The position numbers were made by a program, and so were the translations under genes. 64,000 nt of DNA from Diadema setosum (Eukaryota; Echinodermata; Echinoidea; Diadematoida; Diadematidae), in contig CM067059.1 in assembly GCA_033980235.1 (NCBI GenBank), positions 20,160,100 through 20,224,099 of the forward strand, given 5' to 3'. Below are positions 50,325-62,500 of this stretch, piece by piece. The notes beneath the pieces are model-generated. The model saw only the letters and a program-made list of their open reading frames with translations. It searched no databases and was not told the DNA's origin. Positions within the stretch are counted from its first letter, which is position 1; each line of letters begins with the position of its first letter.

Positions 50325-50510
50325 TCACACATTTTGTGGGCACAGGCGTGGTTTCATGGTACAACCCTGCACATACTTTTTGGGCATATGTCCGGTTTTG
50401 TGGTGCAGAATAACATTTCACACATTTTGCGAGCACAATTTGAACAAGTTCATGTTATAACACGATACAAATTTTGTGGACATAGGGGATTATGCCCGGT
50501 TTCTTATGTA
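50325..50510 (+). repeat. minisatellite array 3, plus sense
   Basis: About four diverged units (CACATTTTGTGGGCACAGGCGTGGTTTCATGGT and similar), again inverted relative to array 2, so arrays 1 and 3 flank array 2 in opposite sense. Confidence 0.8.
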
Positions 50511-50765
50511 TGACATTTCATATAACATGAACCCATACAACCGTGAAATTGAGCATGTGCCTACAGAGTGTGTAAAGTATTAATGCACTGAGGGTTATGT
50601 TTTAGTGTTTTAGTTTTCTATGAAAAGGAAGTCAGGCGTGCAGTTTTGGTACATTATGAACTATGACTAACAAAACTGGTTCCCTTTAATCTAACTTGGC
50701 AGTCACATTCTTAGTCAAACATATTCACAACAAGTTTCATTTGGCATCTATTCCTTATTTAGTTG

Positions 50766-51552
50766 TAGGGTAAGAGTACCAGTATTCGATCAGCTACCGG
50801 TATTCGGCCACTTATCACTAATCACCAGCCAGTAAGTTCTATTGTCACAACACACGCAAATCACATCGATCCACATACTTACACACTCGTTCACAACAGG
50901 AAAGTCCCCTAGTCCCCTCCAAAAATCCATCCAAAATCCCAAATTTCACCGTCAAAAGTGCAGAATCGGCGCAACTTTCCCAAAGCGAGTGCGGATTAAG
51001 CCCAGTTTTAAGAATATGGGTTGCCGAAAAAGCACTAAAAATCGAGAAATACGCCGTTCGCCTGCGGGATTTTTTTCTTATCGCAAGCTCGGAGTGTGAT
51101 GGTATTGTCGAAAACGCAAAAGAAAAACAAATTTCCATACGTGCCAATGCAGTGACTCAATGTACAAGGGTTGAATGCAAGTGCTGATTCCCCAGTATTC
51201 GGTCACCAATGGGCGCCGCCACGTCCCCGATGCAATTTTGCACCAACAAGGTAGTGTGCGGTGCATTTTTCAGCTGCCATGATCCCAGCGTGAACACGCA
51301 TTGACTTTGAACGCGCGCATCGTGTGACCGAATACTGGTTGCGGTGACCGTATTCTGGGGGATTTTCAAGGTGATATATTTTGGGATTTTGTGAAATTCT
51401 GTGAGATATTTAACAAAATGAAAATTGAGATGAAAGAAATTTTATATATTTCACATACATTGCTGTAAATATGAAGTATGCATGTATTATTTTAGTTTGA
51501 AAAATATTGCAAAAAAGCTTAAGTGACCGAATACTGGGGATGTTACTCTATA
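50766..51552. mobile_element. TIR element with six internal CCGAATACTGG motifs
   Basis: The left end GGTAAGAGTACCAGTATTCGATCA and right end TGACCGAATACTGGGGATGTTACTC are inverted with small gaps. The motif (A/C)CCAGTATTCGG(T/C)CA occurs at about 50777, 50797 and 51191. Its complement occurs at about 51327, 51344 and 51523. The interior is CpG-rich and not convincingly coding. At 787 bases it is non-autonomous. Confidence 0.65.
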
Positions 51553-52324
51553 GAGCTTAGAATTATTATGTAAATCGCTATGAAAATGTAATTATTACTT
51601 GTATTATATCAGTTACAATTAAGGAATTAGATATTTCACAATATCCCCAGTTTCATAGTCAAACTACCAGGACCACTGATTCCCATAAAACATACACCAC
51701 AGTGTGACACTTGAAAATTTGCATTTCTACACGATATTCCTGGTTTCATATGCCAAAGATTATTTTCCACAACAGTTTATGTGTAAACCGATGTCCCCAC
51801 TTACCTGCCGAAAAACTCAAATCTCAAATAATTACAATTTAGACAAAACCAGACAAATATGGGTAGTTGCAGAGAAGTATATCAAACATATTTCAGCCAA
51901 TCACTTGCTGTAAACTGCGTGATTAAAATGTCCCCATTTGCAGGTGAAAAAAAAAAAAAAACATATATCCCCAATTGAAGGCTCTTAAAAGAATGTGTGT
52001 GTGTAAAAAATGAAAAACTAAAAAGAAAAATAACCAGGACAGACTGGGATAAGAAATTCCTTCCTAAAGACTATTACATGTCTTTATCTATACAGGGTAG
52101 ACAAAATTCTGACAAAACAGACCTGTGTGCTAATATTTGTACTGTCATGCTTGGTTCCTTCACAAATGTTTTCAAAAACAACCCAAGACCCTATCAGAAG
52201 ATTGCAAAAGACTAGCATGATCTAGCAACCAACAGGTATATCAAGAAGAAATATGAACAAACAAAAAAACACACTTAAAGAAGTAACAGACAAACAACAA
52301 GCAAATTAGTTAAGAACAAGGAAA
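51553..52324. other. intronic stretch, nothing recognised
   Basis: AT-rich unique sequence. CAGTTTCATAGTC / GGTTTCATATGCC words near 51650 and 51743 may be stray minisatellite units. Confidence 0.5.
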
Positions 52325-53392
52325 AGTAGAAATTACGTGGTGCGTAATATATGTCCCCGCCGGAAATAGCATTTTGTAGCAAAATGTACAATATAGGTCA
52401 AAGGTCAAAATTCTGTGTAGAAACTTTGAAGCCCTCACCTAGTGCCATCACACAAAGCGAACGGAATCGAAATTGGGTTAGTAATGGCAAAGAAGTAGCA
52501 TTTTGTAGCCAATGTACAATATAGGTCAAAAATCAAGGTCAAAGGTCAATAAGAAGTCAAAGGTCAAAATTCTGTGTAGAACTTTTGAAGCCCTCACCTA
52601 GTGCCATAAAGCAAACGGAATCAAAATCGGGTTAGAAATGGCGAAGGAGTAGCATTTTGTAGCCAATGTACAATATAGGTCAAAAATCAAGGTCAAAGGT
52701 CAAAGAAGTCAAAGGTTAAAATTCTGTGCAGAAGTTTTGAAGCCCTCACCTAGTGCCATCACATAAAGCAAACGGAATTGAAATCGGGTTAGAAATGGCG
52801 AAGGAGTAGCATTTTGTAGCAAAATGTACAATACAGGTCAAAAATCAAGGTTACAGGTCAAAAATCAAGGTCAAAGGTCAAAGAAGTCAAAGGTCAAAAT
52901 TCTGTGTAGAAGTTTTGAAGCCCTCACCTAGTGCCATCACATAAAGCAAACGGAATTGAAATCGGGTTAGAAATGGCGAAGGAGTAGCATTTTGTAGCAA
53001 AATGTACAATACAGGTCAAAAATCAAGGTCAAAGGTCAAAGAAGCCAAAGGTCAAAATTCTGCGTAAAAGTTTTGAAGCCCTGACCTAGTGCCATCACAT
53101 AAAGCAAACAGAATTGAAATCGGGTTAGAAATGGCGAAGGAGTAGCATTTTGTAGCAAAATGTACAATATAGGTCAAAGGTCAAAGTCAAAGGTCACAAC
53201 TGAAATTCTGTGTAGAAGTTTCAAAGCTCCCATGTAGTGCTATCATATAAAGCAAACAGAATTGAAATTGGCTCATAAATGACAGAGAAGTAGCAAATTG
53301 AACATTTTGATCACACACGGACGCACACACGGACACACACACATACGGAGCCCGTTTCATAGTCCCCTGCTCGAACTCGTTCGGCGAGGACA
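52325..53392 (+). mobile_element. hairpin-ended tandem-repeat element D (HINE-like)
   Basis: It starts AGTAGAA, then hairpin ATTACG-TGGTG-CGTAAT (52331-52347), then subterminal ATGTCCCCGCCGG. It ends with hairpin CGAAC-TC-GTTCG followed by GCGAGGACA, the inverse of the left subterminal repeat. The core is about 5.5 tandem units marked by ATTTTGTAGC at 52371, 52500, 52654, 52811, 52989 and 53147 (spacing 129-178). Each carries AGGTCAAAGGTCA and CCTCACCTAGTGCCATCAC. A CACACGGA microsatellite lies before the 3' hairpin. No coding capacity. Confidence 0.65.
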
Positions 53393-55074
53393 AAAATGGT
53401 AACAAAATTATTGTATCAGTTCGCTATGCCGAAGGTTGAAATCTCAGTCCAAAGTTAAATTAGTCCGACAATGGAAAAAGGTTTATTTTTACGAAGGTTA
53501 GTTAATCCGAAAATATGTCGTTTTCGGATTGACAAACTTTTCTTCTTTCTTTTTTTTCAGATGGGCCCGCGCGCCATACAGAGCGGTAATGTTGCGAATC
53601 GGAGCGCGAGAACAATCGTTTTCAGAGTATGGCAATAGAAATTTACGTAAAACAAATATGGCAACTTATGGAAGGAAAATCATACATATTTCAACTCAGT
53701 CAGCACTGAAAAATCATGTCGACAGAATCATACAAATTTACACGCATATCTTTGCAGCAATGCACTTGAATTTAAATTGCAAAGTTGCATACAATTTTGG
53801 GGATTTGCGTTTGATTTTTCAAATTAAGTTCAAAACGCAAAGTGTCTAGAAACGGGCCCAAGTTTCCAATCCCGCTGTCTCAAAAATCTCTCTAGAGGTT
53901 TGGGAATTGCGCATTGTCCTTCCTAGTCCGCGCGAGATTTATGCATGAACTACTTAGTAAAACATTATTGTTGCTAAAGTCAGAAGGCATGTTTTGGCGG
54001 CAAAAGGAGTAAGATGTGGATAGCGTGATCCAAATCTTACTCTGTACATGGGAAATGTGTTTTCATTTATAAGTCGACATGTTTTTCTCAGTCCCGATTA
54101 TGTCGACTTACGCGAGGTTAACTGTAGTAGTAGTATAAGTAGAAATAATAACATGACAGTAGTAATACAAATTGCAGATATCTAATAGTATGTGCCTAAT
54201 ATGCATTGTACACATGCTCATTATATCTAGGTGTCACCAGCATTTTGATGTATTCAACTTCTCACAAGCCAAAGATTGGTCAACAAAAAAGTGTCATTGA
54301 TTCTCTCTAATACACATGTTTACAGCACCATACAATAATACACAGCCTTCCTCTGTAGGGCTAATCTAGAACCATTTGACCTTTCAAAGGGGTGGGGGTA
54401 TCAGGGCAGACATGAGAAATGATAAAAGTCATTGGAAGCATAGGTGTCAAAGACCGTTTTCACACAAGCGGATAATGCGTCACTGGAATGATGATTCTAA
54501 CGATGCACCACTAAAATCATCATTTTAATAATGCATTTTGGCAGTGTGTACACAAACTAGAATCACGGAGGGTAATTTGAATTGCGCAATTCAAATGACG
54601 GTCAGGTGTTTTCTACTGATGATTCTCCAAAATAATGGAACGAAACAGTCGTGTGTATGGAGTGACCTCCAAAATCTTTTTTATTTTTATTTTTTTCGGG
54701 GGGGGGGGGGGGGGGCAGAGCTTAAAGTAACCTTCAACTACTTCCGCAGAAAAAAACATGCATTTCAAATGAATGCACTGCATATGAAGCTGCACAGCTG
54801 TGCCGTATTATGAGTGGGGGAGGCCGAGCCTAACTACTTACAGCATGGTATTGATCATTGGGCATTTCGCAAACAAATAGTCAAACAAATTTTAGTGCAA
54901 TCATATTCATAGAATCGTATCATCATATCACGTCAGAAGTAGGTCCAATAGGAGCAGGAGCTAGAGATAAAGAAGAATCACTCTATTTGCATGAAACATG
55001 CTTCTGAACACGTCTCTAAACAAATCTTTTGTCAACCTCAAAGGTCTCTTAGTTGGATAATTTTGGAACTTTAC
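53393..55074. other. intronic stretch next to the start-codon exon
   Basis: Contains a pogo-like inverted terminus near 54092-54127 (GTCGACTTACGCGAGGTTAACTGTA read toward the right), a G run at 54700-54715 and a 22-base palindrome at 54575. The 106-codon open frame at 53529-53849 has no support. Confidence 0.5.
54575..54596. repeat. perfect 22-base palindrome
   Basis: The half-site ATTTGAATTGC is followed directly by its exact complement. It lies within a region (54440-54680) that has loose inverted symmetry (AGTGTGTACAC, CGTGTGTATGG) and may be a small repeat. Confidence 0.8.
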
Positions 55075-55152
55075 CTCTCTTCTGAACCCAGCCTTCTTTG
55101 ACGATCGTTATCGGCACTTCCGAGACCGACGTCGTCATTGTGATTCAGAGAG
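55075..55152 (-). CDS. AKT: AKT serine/threonine kinase, start-codon exon (first coding exon)
   Basis: The exon has 14 bases of 5' UTR and 64 coding bases. The start ATG is at 55138-55136, chosen because an in-frame TGA lies three codons upstream (55147-55145) and the frame joins AKT in phase 1. The acceptor is TTTTTAACAG|CTCTC and the donor AGAGAG|GTAAAG. It encodes MTTSVSEVPITIVKEGWVQKR, the N-terminal tail and first strand of the PH domain; Lys20 corresponds to Lys14 of human AKT1. The N-terminus is six residues longer than in AKT1 and carries several Ser/Thr. The very short 5' UTR segment shows that at least one non-coding exon lies upstream (higher coordinates). It could be in 55153-64000 or beyond the window, and I could not identify it. 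Confidence 0.93.
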
Positions 55153-55659
55153 CTGTTAAAAAGAAGGATGAACAGAAAAGAAAGAGTGAAAAAATCTCAT
55201 CAGTAAAATGCATGGGATCATATTTCCTACACAAAACGCTGCATGCTAGCAAACGTGAAATTCACCTTTATTGTTACGTGAGGTACATAAATTTGAAATA
55301 AACAAGCAATAAAAATATGACCCTGAAGACTTACTCAACTCTGTTACCTTGGTAACCAATCTTCAGGCTGTGAATATTTATGACCACTTTTTTCTTTCTT
55401 TCTTTTCAACCACAGGTAAAGTAGAGAAATGAATGAGGAACCTTTCTACGGGGAAAATGTTTGAAAATGGGAGCAGAGGAATAACAACTTATAGTGACTC
55501 GTGTAGAAAAAAAAAAGGAGCTTGACCAATGACAGAAATGGATAGAGTTGTTCATTCTTCATTCACTGTGTAGCACAAAAAGAAGGTAGAAAAGGAGGGA
55601 CAATATGTACCCACTCCATGTCAAAGACAAACACAATTTTCATCCAGGCATGGATATCA

Positions 55660-55830
55660 TCAGTCTTCTAATATTTATTGCTACATGCACAGGCTACAGG
55701 GAGCATTATGGATAACGTGTCTTGGACACAAGTACTGCCATGAGGAGCAAACCCTGGACCTCCTATTGAAAATGCAGCGTGCAATCCACTTGACCACATC
55801 AACACCATGGTAAGGGGTGTTAGATAATAC
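55660..55830 (-). mobile_element. degraded tRNA-like SINE
   Basis: GTGTCTTGGACACAAGTACTGCCATGAGGAGCAAACCCTGGACCTCC followed by GTGCAATCCACTTGACCAC has the order of a minus-strand tRNA-like SINE head: a decayed B box, then an anticodon-arm and A-box region. The boxes are mutated, so this is tentative. Confidence 0.4.
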
Positions 55831-57293
55831 AGGCTTTGTGCGACTTTCAGACTGGGCAATTCTGAGCAGGTGTAACCAGCCTTTGATCGGGAAAGGTTGT
55901 CTGATTACCTCTTGATGCAAATACCGGTACGTTTTGCCACACTGAAAAAGATTTGACCAACACTGGCTACGTTTACTGAATTAAAAAGATAGAACCACAT
56001 TCCAAAATGTGTTTTGAAGGCAGATACAACATGGTTTGAAATGCATTTCTCAGATTATGGTGTTTATCTAAATATCACAGGATTTTGATTTGGGAGTTTA
56101 TCACTGCTGAGCTGCTTTGCGCCATTTGACCTGGGAAATAGAAGTCAACAAAACCCTCTATTAACGGACCTTACCGCGACAACGTCATGACATAACCCTA
56201 ACCCTAACCCCACCCATCAGCCAGCGCCGCGTGTCTGTAACGTGGTTACAATCATTGATCTCAACTACATAGCGATCAGTGCTTACAATCCATGCACGCG
56301 ATCGGCATGCAGTGTATCAATCATGCTCTGTCTGCAATGTTGCACATGCATGTAGTGTATCAAAAAAATGTTACTGCAGTTGAGTTCTAACAGAAGGTTT
56401 AACCAGGAATTGTCAGGGTAACGTCAGGGTAATGTTGCAGTAATGAATTTGGCTAAAGTTACCGCAACAACGTGTGAGCAACATTTTACAGGAACCGTTA
56501 GAACAGGCAGGGTAAAAAAAGTTACCCAGACACTACTCGGACCTTGTCGCAGTAACAAAGCTTTGTTAAAATAGGGCTACAAAACATGCAATTTAAACAG
56601 GTTTCCAAACGGCTTTCCATGTATCTGCTTCGCAGTAAGGCTTTGATACTCAAACGTATTTCAAATTGATGTTTCTAACCATGAATGGAAACATGATTGC
56701 ATTTACCTATCACCAGAAAATGTCTAATACATTTTTGGAAAGGTGATCATACCTCAGAAAATTGTTACATTTAAAAAATGCACCGACTGACCACAAGGTT
56801 ACCTCAAGATTACTAAACAGCAATTCATTTGGGGACACCATTCTGTATGGCACTGCCTTTGAAGTAACAAATCTTGTGCACATACAACGTGTATGTTGCA
56901 AAGAAGCAAGGCACGCACTGCACTACCCCTGCGCTCAGAGCTAGTTCACATTTGAGCTTCTTAACTGATAGGTCATTTGGACAGTCGGCATCATACGTTG
57001 ACAAACTAAGTGGGTCTGATAGGTATACAAACTGTGATATTTCCAATATCACTTTCAATCAATGGAATAATCTTCAGGTGAGATACAGGAAGGGCACTTC
57101 CTCCATTAACTTTACAGTTGGTACCAGTGTTAATGTCCTTCTGACCCTCAACTGACATTAATTTTAGTAAAACAGTTTTCTTGGAACAATTCCATCACTG
57201 ATTGCATTTCTCATCAAAGCTGCATAGTGGCAAAAAAGGTACTGCAAAAAGTACACTGTGAGACTGAATCTCAATCACACCTGTACGACATAT

Positions 57294-58405
57294 TGTCACA
57301 AATATACACACAAGAAGTTATGTACATGTATCAAGGCTGTATGTACACGGGTAGACCAGATTAATGGAGAACATTCTATATGATATTAGATATAGTACAT
57401 ACAGGCTGACCAGATCAGTGGAGAATTTTCTATGTGGTATACAATGTAACTACAGTACATGCATGTGACAGGAAATACATTATAGCTCACTCAATCTAGA
57501 ATGATTTAACCCATTCCAGAAAATTCTAGGAAGTGCTGGCTGAGTGAGGCACTGCCCTTGTAGCCCAATGTGATTGGTAGTTAATTTTGGCAATGATGTT
57601 ATGCACATAGTTAGGCAGTGAGTCATCCAGGATTCCTAGAACTTGGACTTGCTAGTATGTTCAGGTATGTGGCCCCAGGTTGGAGAAAATTACAGAATGT
57701 ACTAGAAAGGGGTGAATGGATAGTATATAAGCTGGAGAAATTCTGCAGTAGGCAGAGTACCCAACACCTCTGCTCTAAGAGTTACATCACTTCTGGCTCT
57801 GAAGCGACTTGTTATAGTCAGTCCTGTGTAACTACCTGCTGACCTGCTATACAAACTGTGTTTATGGAGATAAGGCTTGGGAGACATTTTGCCTGCAGAG
57901 AATTAATTTGCCTACATTGGAGAGAGACTCCATATTTTAGTGTCAACGGACATTATTACGGCAAAGCTGTGACGGGCTGGATTCCTTGCTGGACATTATA
58001 AAGTGAATCATCATTCAACGCATCAACTGGACGTGGTCGTCATAACTTTTGGATTTTGCATGTTTCGCCGTGGACATACATTGTGGATTTTACCCCGGAT
58101 CTATACTGTGGACTATCGTAACCTGTGCCTTTGGAGTTACGTCGGAGGAATCATTCATCGGTGCGTCAAGGATCATTCATCGGTGCATCGAACATCGTAT
58201 CTGAACATTTTCAAAGGATTACTTGATAACAAAATATGTAAGTGATTCCATTACCGATTTGTAATTGTTTGTATTGATCGTTATTGTACTGATGTGAAAA
58301 CCGATTACGAGTCTGTACCCACAATATCACTGTTAATAAACCGCCTGAACATTAGTTGATGGTTTCTTTTGTGCGATCATTCTCAGAGTGATTTTGGTCG
58401 TAACA
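57294..58405 (+). mobile_element. candidate solo LTR
   Basis: The stretch begins TGTCACAA and ends GGTCGTAACA (TG...CA) with ATAT on both sides (57290-57293 and 58406-58409). A TATA-box-like TATATAA is at 57724-57730 and a poly(A) signal AATAAA at 58335-58340, in the order expected for U3-R-U5. CpG content is higher than in the flanks and short open frames inside are not conserved-looking. No second LTR, primer-binding site or gag/pol remains nearby. The start is uncertain: TGTACGACA at 57282 is an alternative end that better matches the reverse complement of the right end. Confidence 0.35.
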
Positions 58406-59499
58406 ATATCTCTAATCACTTTTCTTAAATATCAAGTCATGGTCCAGAGTTGTTTTTCAATCATGTTTTGCTTGATACGGATACACATTTGTAACATGCC
58501 CTCTGAATCAAAATTGATGAGGTGAAGTGTACCTCGACCTCACATTCACCTCCATCATGGTACATGCACAGAGACTCCAACCCCAAGCACCTTCTGATCT
58601 GGAGATTCTCCCGCCTGAAACCCCTAGCAAATGGGAGACTCCAAGTTGATGTGCGTTAAGCGTGAAGTTCCTTGTGGTCAGGGTCCAGGGTCTAGCTCTA
58701 GGGTTCTAGATGCTCTCTCGTGCTATCTAAGGCTTATTTTTCGACATACGATGGCAATAAGTAAGAAATCCTTTCCAATGGGAGACACAGAGCCAGGGCA
58801 GGACAAATTAAATCTCAAGCGAGAGAACGGGAGATTTTGCAAAAATGGGCTTTCGGCGGGAGATCTCCCGTCGAAAGCGGGAGAGTTGGAGTCTCTGCAT
58901 GCATGCAAATGCGGATAATCTAGGATGCAATGATCTGATCAAAATAATACACACTGTTTGTGACAGACCTGTTGCATGAACTATCGTTTGCTGCAATATT
59001 AGCTGGCAATTTCAAAGTGGCATTGCGTTTATCTACTAGCAGAAAGGCAATCGGTGGTCTCAAGTGCATTTCAAATCACCCTTTGAATGGTGTTTCACAA
59101 CAGATTTCTAAATGCGTTTGAAAACATAGCTGTGTTTATGTATTGCCCAAAAATGCCTATAACACATGTAGGGTCTTGATTCTGCCTCAGAAAATTTCTA
59201 GCTAAAGGCACCCTCACTTGATCTGTGCAAGAAGTGGCAGGTAATATCTACACTTTTCCTACAATATCACTGATTATATAACAGAAAAAAAAAGCTCGTC
59301 AAAGTTTCATGGTTTACACACTTTATCTATAGCATTACTTTTCTAAATGAATGGAACTGACACTAAGAACACTATTTTTGATATTCAGAATCTAATTTCC
59401 AATAATTTAAACTGGGACACCCTAGATGAATAATTACAAACAATTTCCCATTTTGTGCATATATTTATTTTATTTTTTTTTTTGTACATCAGTGCTAGA

Positions 59500-59573
59500 A
59501 AATGTTTTAGCACGAAGTGCTTAAAATTGCTTCAACTCATTTTCTGGTAACCCAGGGTCGAGCGCTGAAAAAA
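59500..59573. mobile_element. left part of family-F copy interrupted by element A
   Basis: CATTTTCTGGTAACCCAGGGTCGAGCGCTGAAAAA corresponds to the reverse complement of 35338-35370. The continuation is found only after the insertion, at 63168. Confidence 0.6.
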
Positions 59574-62500
59574 ACAAGAGACCCGCGGGTCTAGCGCTCA
59601 CCTGAATATCACAAGTTCACCTTTCACGCAGTCACTAATCTAAATTATTCACAGCTCTACTAAATTTGACCAGGCATTCTCAAGTAGAAGATGAAAATGT
59701 ACAATAAGGGCCCAAATTTTTTAAGATTCCTTAATTTGGGGGGATTGGGGCCCCCTGGGGCCCTCTCGGTGTGGCATGGTGCCCATTTTGATAAATTGAG
59801 ATCCTGACCCCCTAGGGATGCTACCTGCCAAGTTTGACGAAAATCAATCATGAGGTTTTCAGGCCCCCATTTGGACCTTCCCACCCCTTCCCGCCCCCAA
59901 GAGGAGCACCCCTGAATCTGCTATGAACAAACTTGAAACTACAGTCATTAATGTACTCACTCATAGTATTATCTTAGCTCTATAACTTCTGATTCTAGAG
60001 AAGATTTTTAAAGATTCCTTCATTTTGGGGGGTTTGGGCCCCCCTGAGGGCCCCCTGGGTGGGGCATGGTGCCCATTTTAACAAATTGAGATCCTAACCC
60101 CCGAGGGATGCTACCTGCCAAGTTTGGTGAAAATGGGTCAAGGGGTTCTCAAGAAGAAGATGAAAATGTACAATTTAGGCCCCATTAGGACCCCTCCCCA
60201 CCCCCCTCCCCTTGGTCCCAAGGGGGTCACCCCTGATTCTGCCATGAACAAACTTGAAACTACAGTCATCAATGTACTAACTCATAGTATTAACTTAGCT
60301 CTATCACTTCTGGTTCTAGAGAAGATTTTTACAGATTCCTTAATTTTGGGGGGGTTTGGGCCCCCCTGAGGGCCCCCTGGGTGGGGCATGGTGCCCATTT
60401 TCACAAATTGAGTTCCTAACCCCCTAGGGATGCTACCTGCCAAGTTTGATGAGAATCGGTCTTGGGGTTTTCAAGAAGAAGATGAAAATGTAACTAGACT
60501 TGGAATTTGTCAAGACTGACAAATTAGGTGATCCGATTTGTTTTAATCGATGATTGGAGTCCTGATCGCAATAGGCATGACCATATAGGTTTCATCTGTG
60601 TTTAGAGACATTGGCCGTGTGATGTTTGGATTCCCATTTAGAAAAGAGAGTCAGGTCTGCCATCTTTGGTACCAAATTCGGTATACACTATAACGAAGAT
60701 ACAGAATGAAGTATATTTGACCATTGACCCAACTTTGCACAGCCAAGATGGCATCTGAGCAAAAAGTGGTTATTTTGTGAAATGATTCTTGTAACATGGT
60801 CTTTGCGTGTGGAAAATATGGGAAAGATAGGACATGTATTCACCAAGATACAGGTTGAAACATGTATGACCTTTGACCCTAATTTACATACCCAAGATGG
60901 TGTCTGATCAAGTAGTTGTTATTTTATGAAATAATGTACGTGACATGAACTAAACATGTGCAAAATATGGGCGTGATAGGGGCTGGTTCTCTTGACTTAT
61001 TGCAAAGAAAGTTGCAGAAAGAAAGAAATATCTCAATACATCGAAGATAAGTATAATTTCAACCAAGTTTTTTGACGTGATATCGGCGCCGTATGAAAAA
61101 ATGGAGGGTATAGTCACGATAGCCCAAAGTCTGAGCTACAACATATTAAAATCTGGGAGAAATTCACAGAAGAGTAAGTGAGATAGTGTTCGATAAAGAC
61201 CGTCATGTCAATTTTCATTTCCAGAAAAATTCCCTCCCATAGAGATAACACGTAAACTGGTTAAATTTGACAAGGTTACATTATATCTATTTTCACGAGG
61301 TGAAGACATCATCCGATTAAAACTTTGATTAACAAAACTTAAAGAGTATTACATTGGCTACAACATACTAAAATCTGGAAGAAATTCACCGAAGGGTAAT
61401 TGAGCTAGTCGTCGATAAAGACAATCATGTCAATTTTCACATCTAGAAAAATTCCCTCCCATAGAGATAACACGTCATAATGAAGATAAAGAAAGAAGTA
61501 CATATGACCTTTGACCCTACTTTGCACAGACAAGATGGCGTCTGAGCAAAAAGTGGTTATTTTGTGAAATGATTCTTGTAACATGGTCTTTACGTATGCA
61601 AAATATGGGAAAGATAAGACATGTACTCACCAAGATACAGGATGAAACATTTTTGACCTTTGACCGTAATTTACATACCCAAGAAGGTGCCCGATCAAGT
61701 AGTTGTTATTTTATGAAATAATGTACGTGACATAAACTAAACATGTGCAAAATATTGGGCTGATAGAGCTTGTTTTTCTTGAGTTATTGCAAAGAAAGTT
61801 GCAGAAAGAAAGGAATATGAAAATACATGGAAGATAAGCTTTAATTTCAACCAAGTTTTTGGGCATGATGCCGACTCCGTATGAAAAAACGAAGGGCACA
61901 CTTACAAAAGCCCAAAGTCTCAGCTACAACATACTAAAATATGGGAGAAATTCACCGAAGCATAAGTGAGCTAGTGCTCGATAAAGATAGTCATGTCAGT
62001 TTTCATTTCCAGAAAAACTGCACTCCCATAGAGATAACACGTAAACTGGTCAAATTTAACAATGTTACTTTTAATCCCTTTTTACGAGGTGATGCCGTCA
62101 TCCAATCAAATTGTTGTTAATATTTATCGGAAAGACCATTTAATGAGCTACAACATATTGAAATTTGGACGAAAATCAACTAAAAAATAAGTGAGATATG
62201 CTTGAATGAATTTGAAATTTGATGACGTCATTTTGAAAATTTACTTTTTTTTACTTTATTAAGAAATTTGATATATTTTAATCATTTTTGCAGCATTGCC
62301 AACCCATGAAATGACATGTACAACTCATCAGCTTTCAGAATATGTAAAAAAAATGGGGGGTCACCGTCCATCCTGACGAGTAAAATTGGATTTAAAATTG
62401 GCAGTTTTTTGGCATTGTTGCACTGTATATCGCCATTGACGCGCGCGCGGAATTTCAACTTTGATGGACCCGTATGACGTCATTTTGAGTTGGATTGACT

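Larger units (their letters stand above)
10365..55074 (-). other. AKT: 44.7 kb AKT intron between first and second coding exons
   Basis: The donor is at 55074-55073 (AGAGAG|GTAAAG) and the acceptor at 10366-10365, joining Arg21 and Gly22 across a phase-1 junction. First coding introns of this size often hold regulatory elements. Most recognisable content here is repetitive and is listed separately. No other complete gene was recognised inside it, apart from the orphan plus-strand frame at 16727-17014. Confidence 0.9.
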
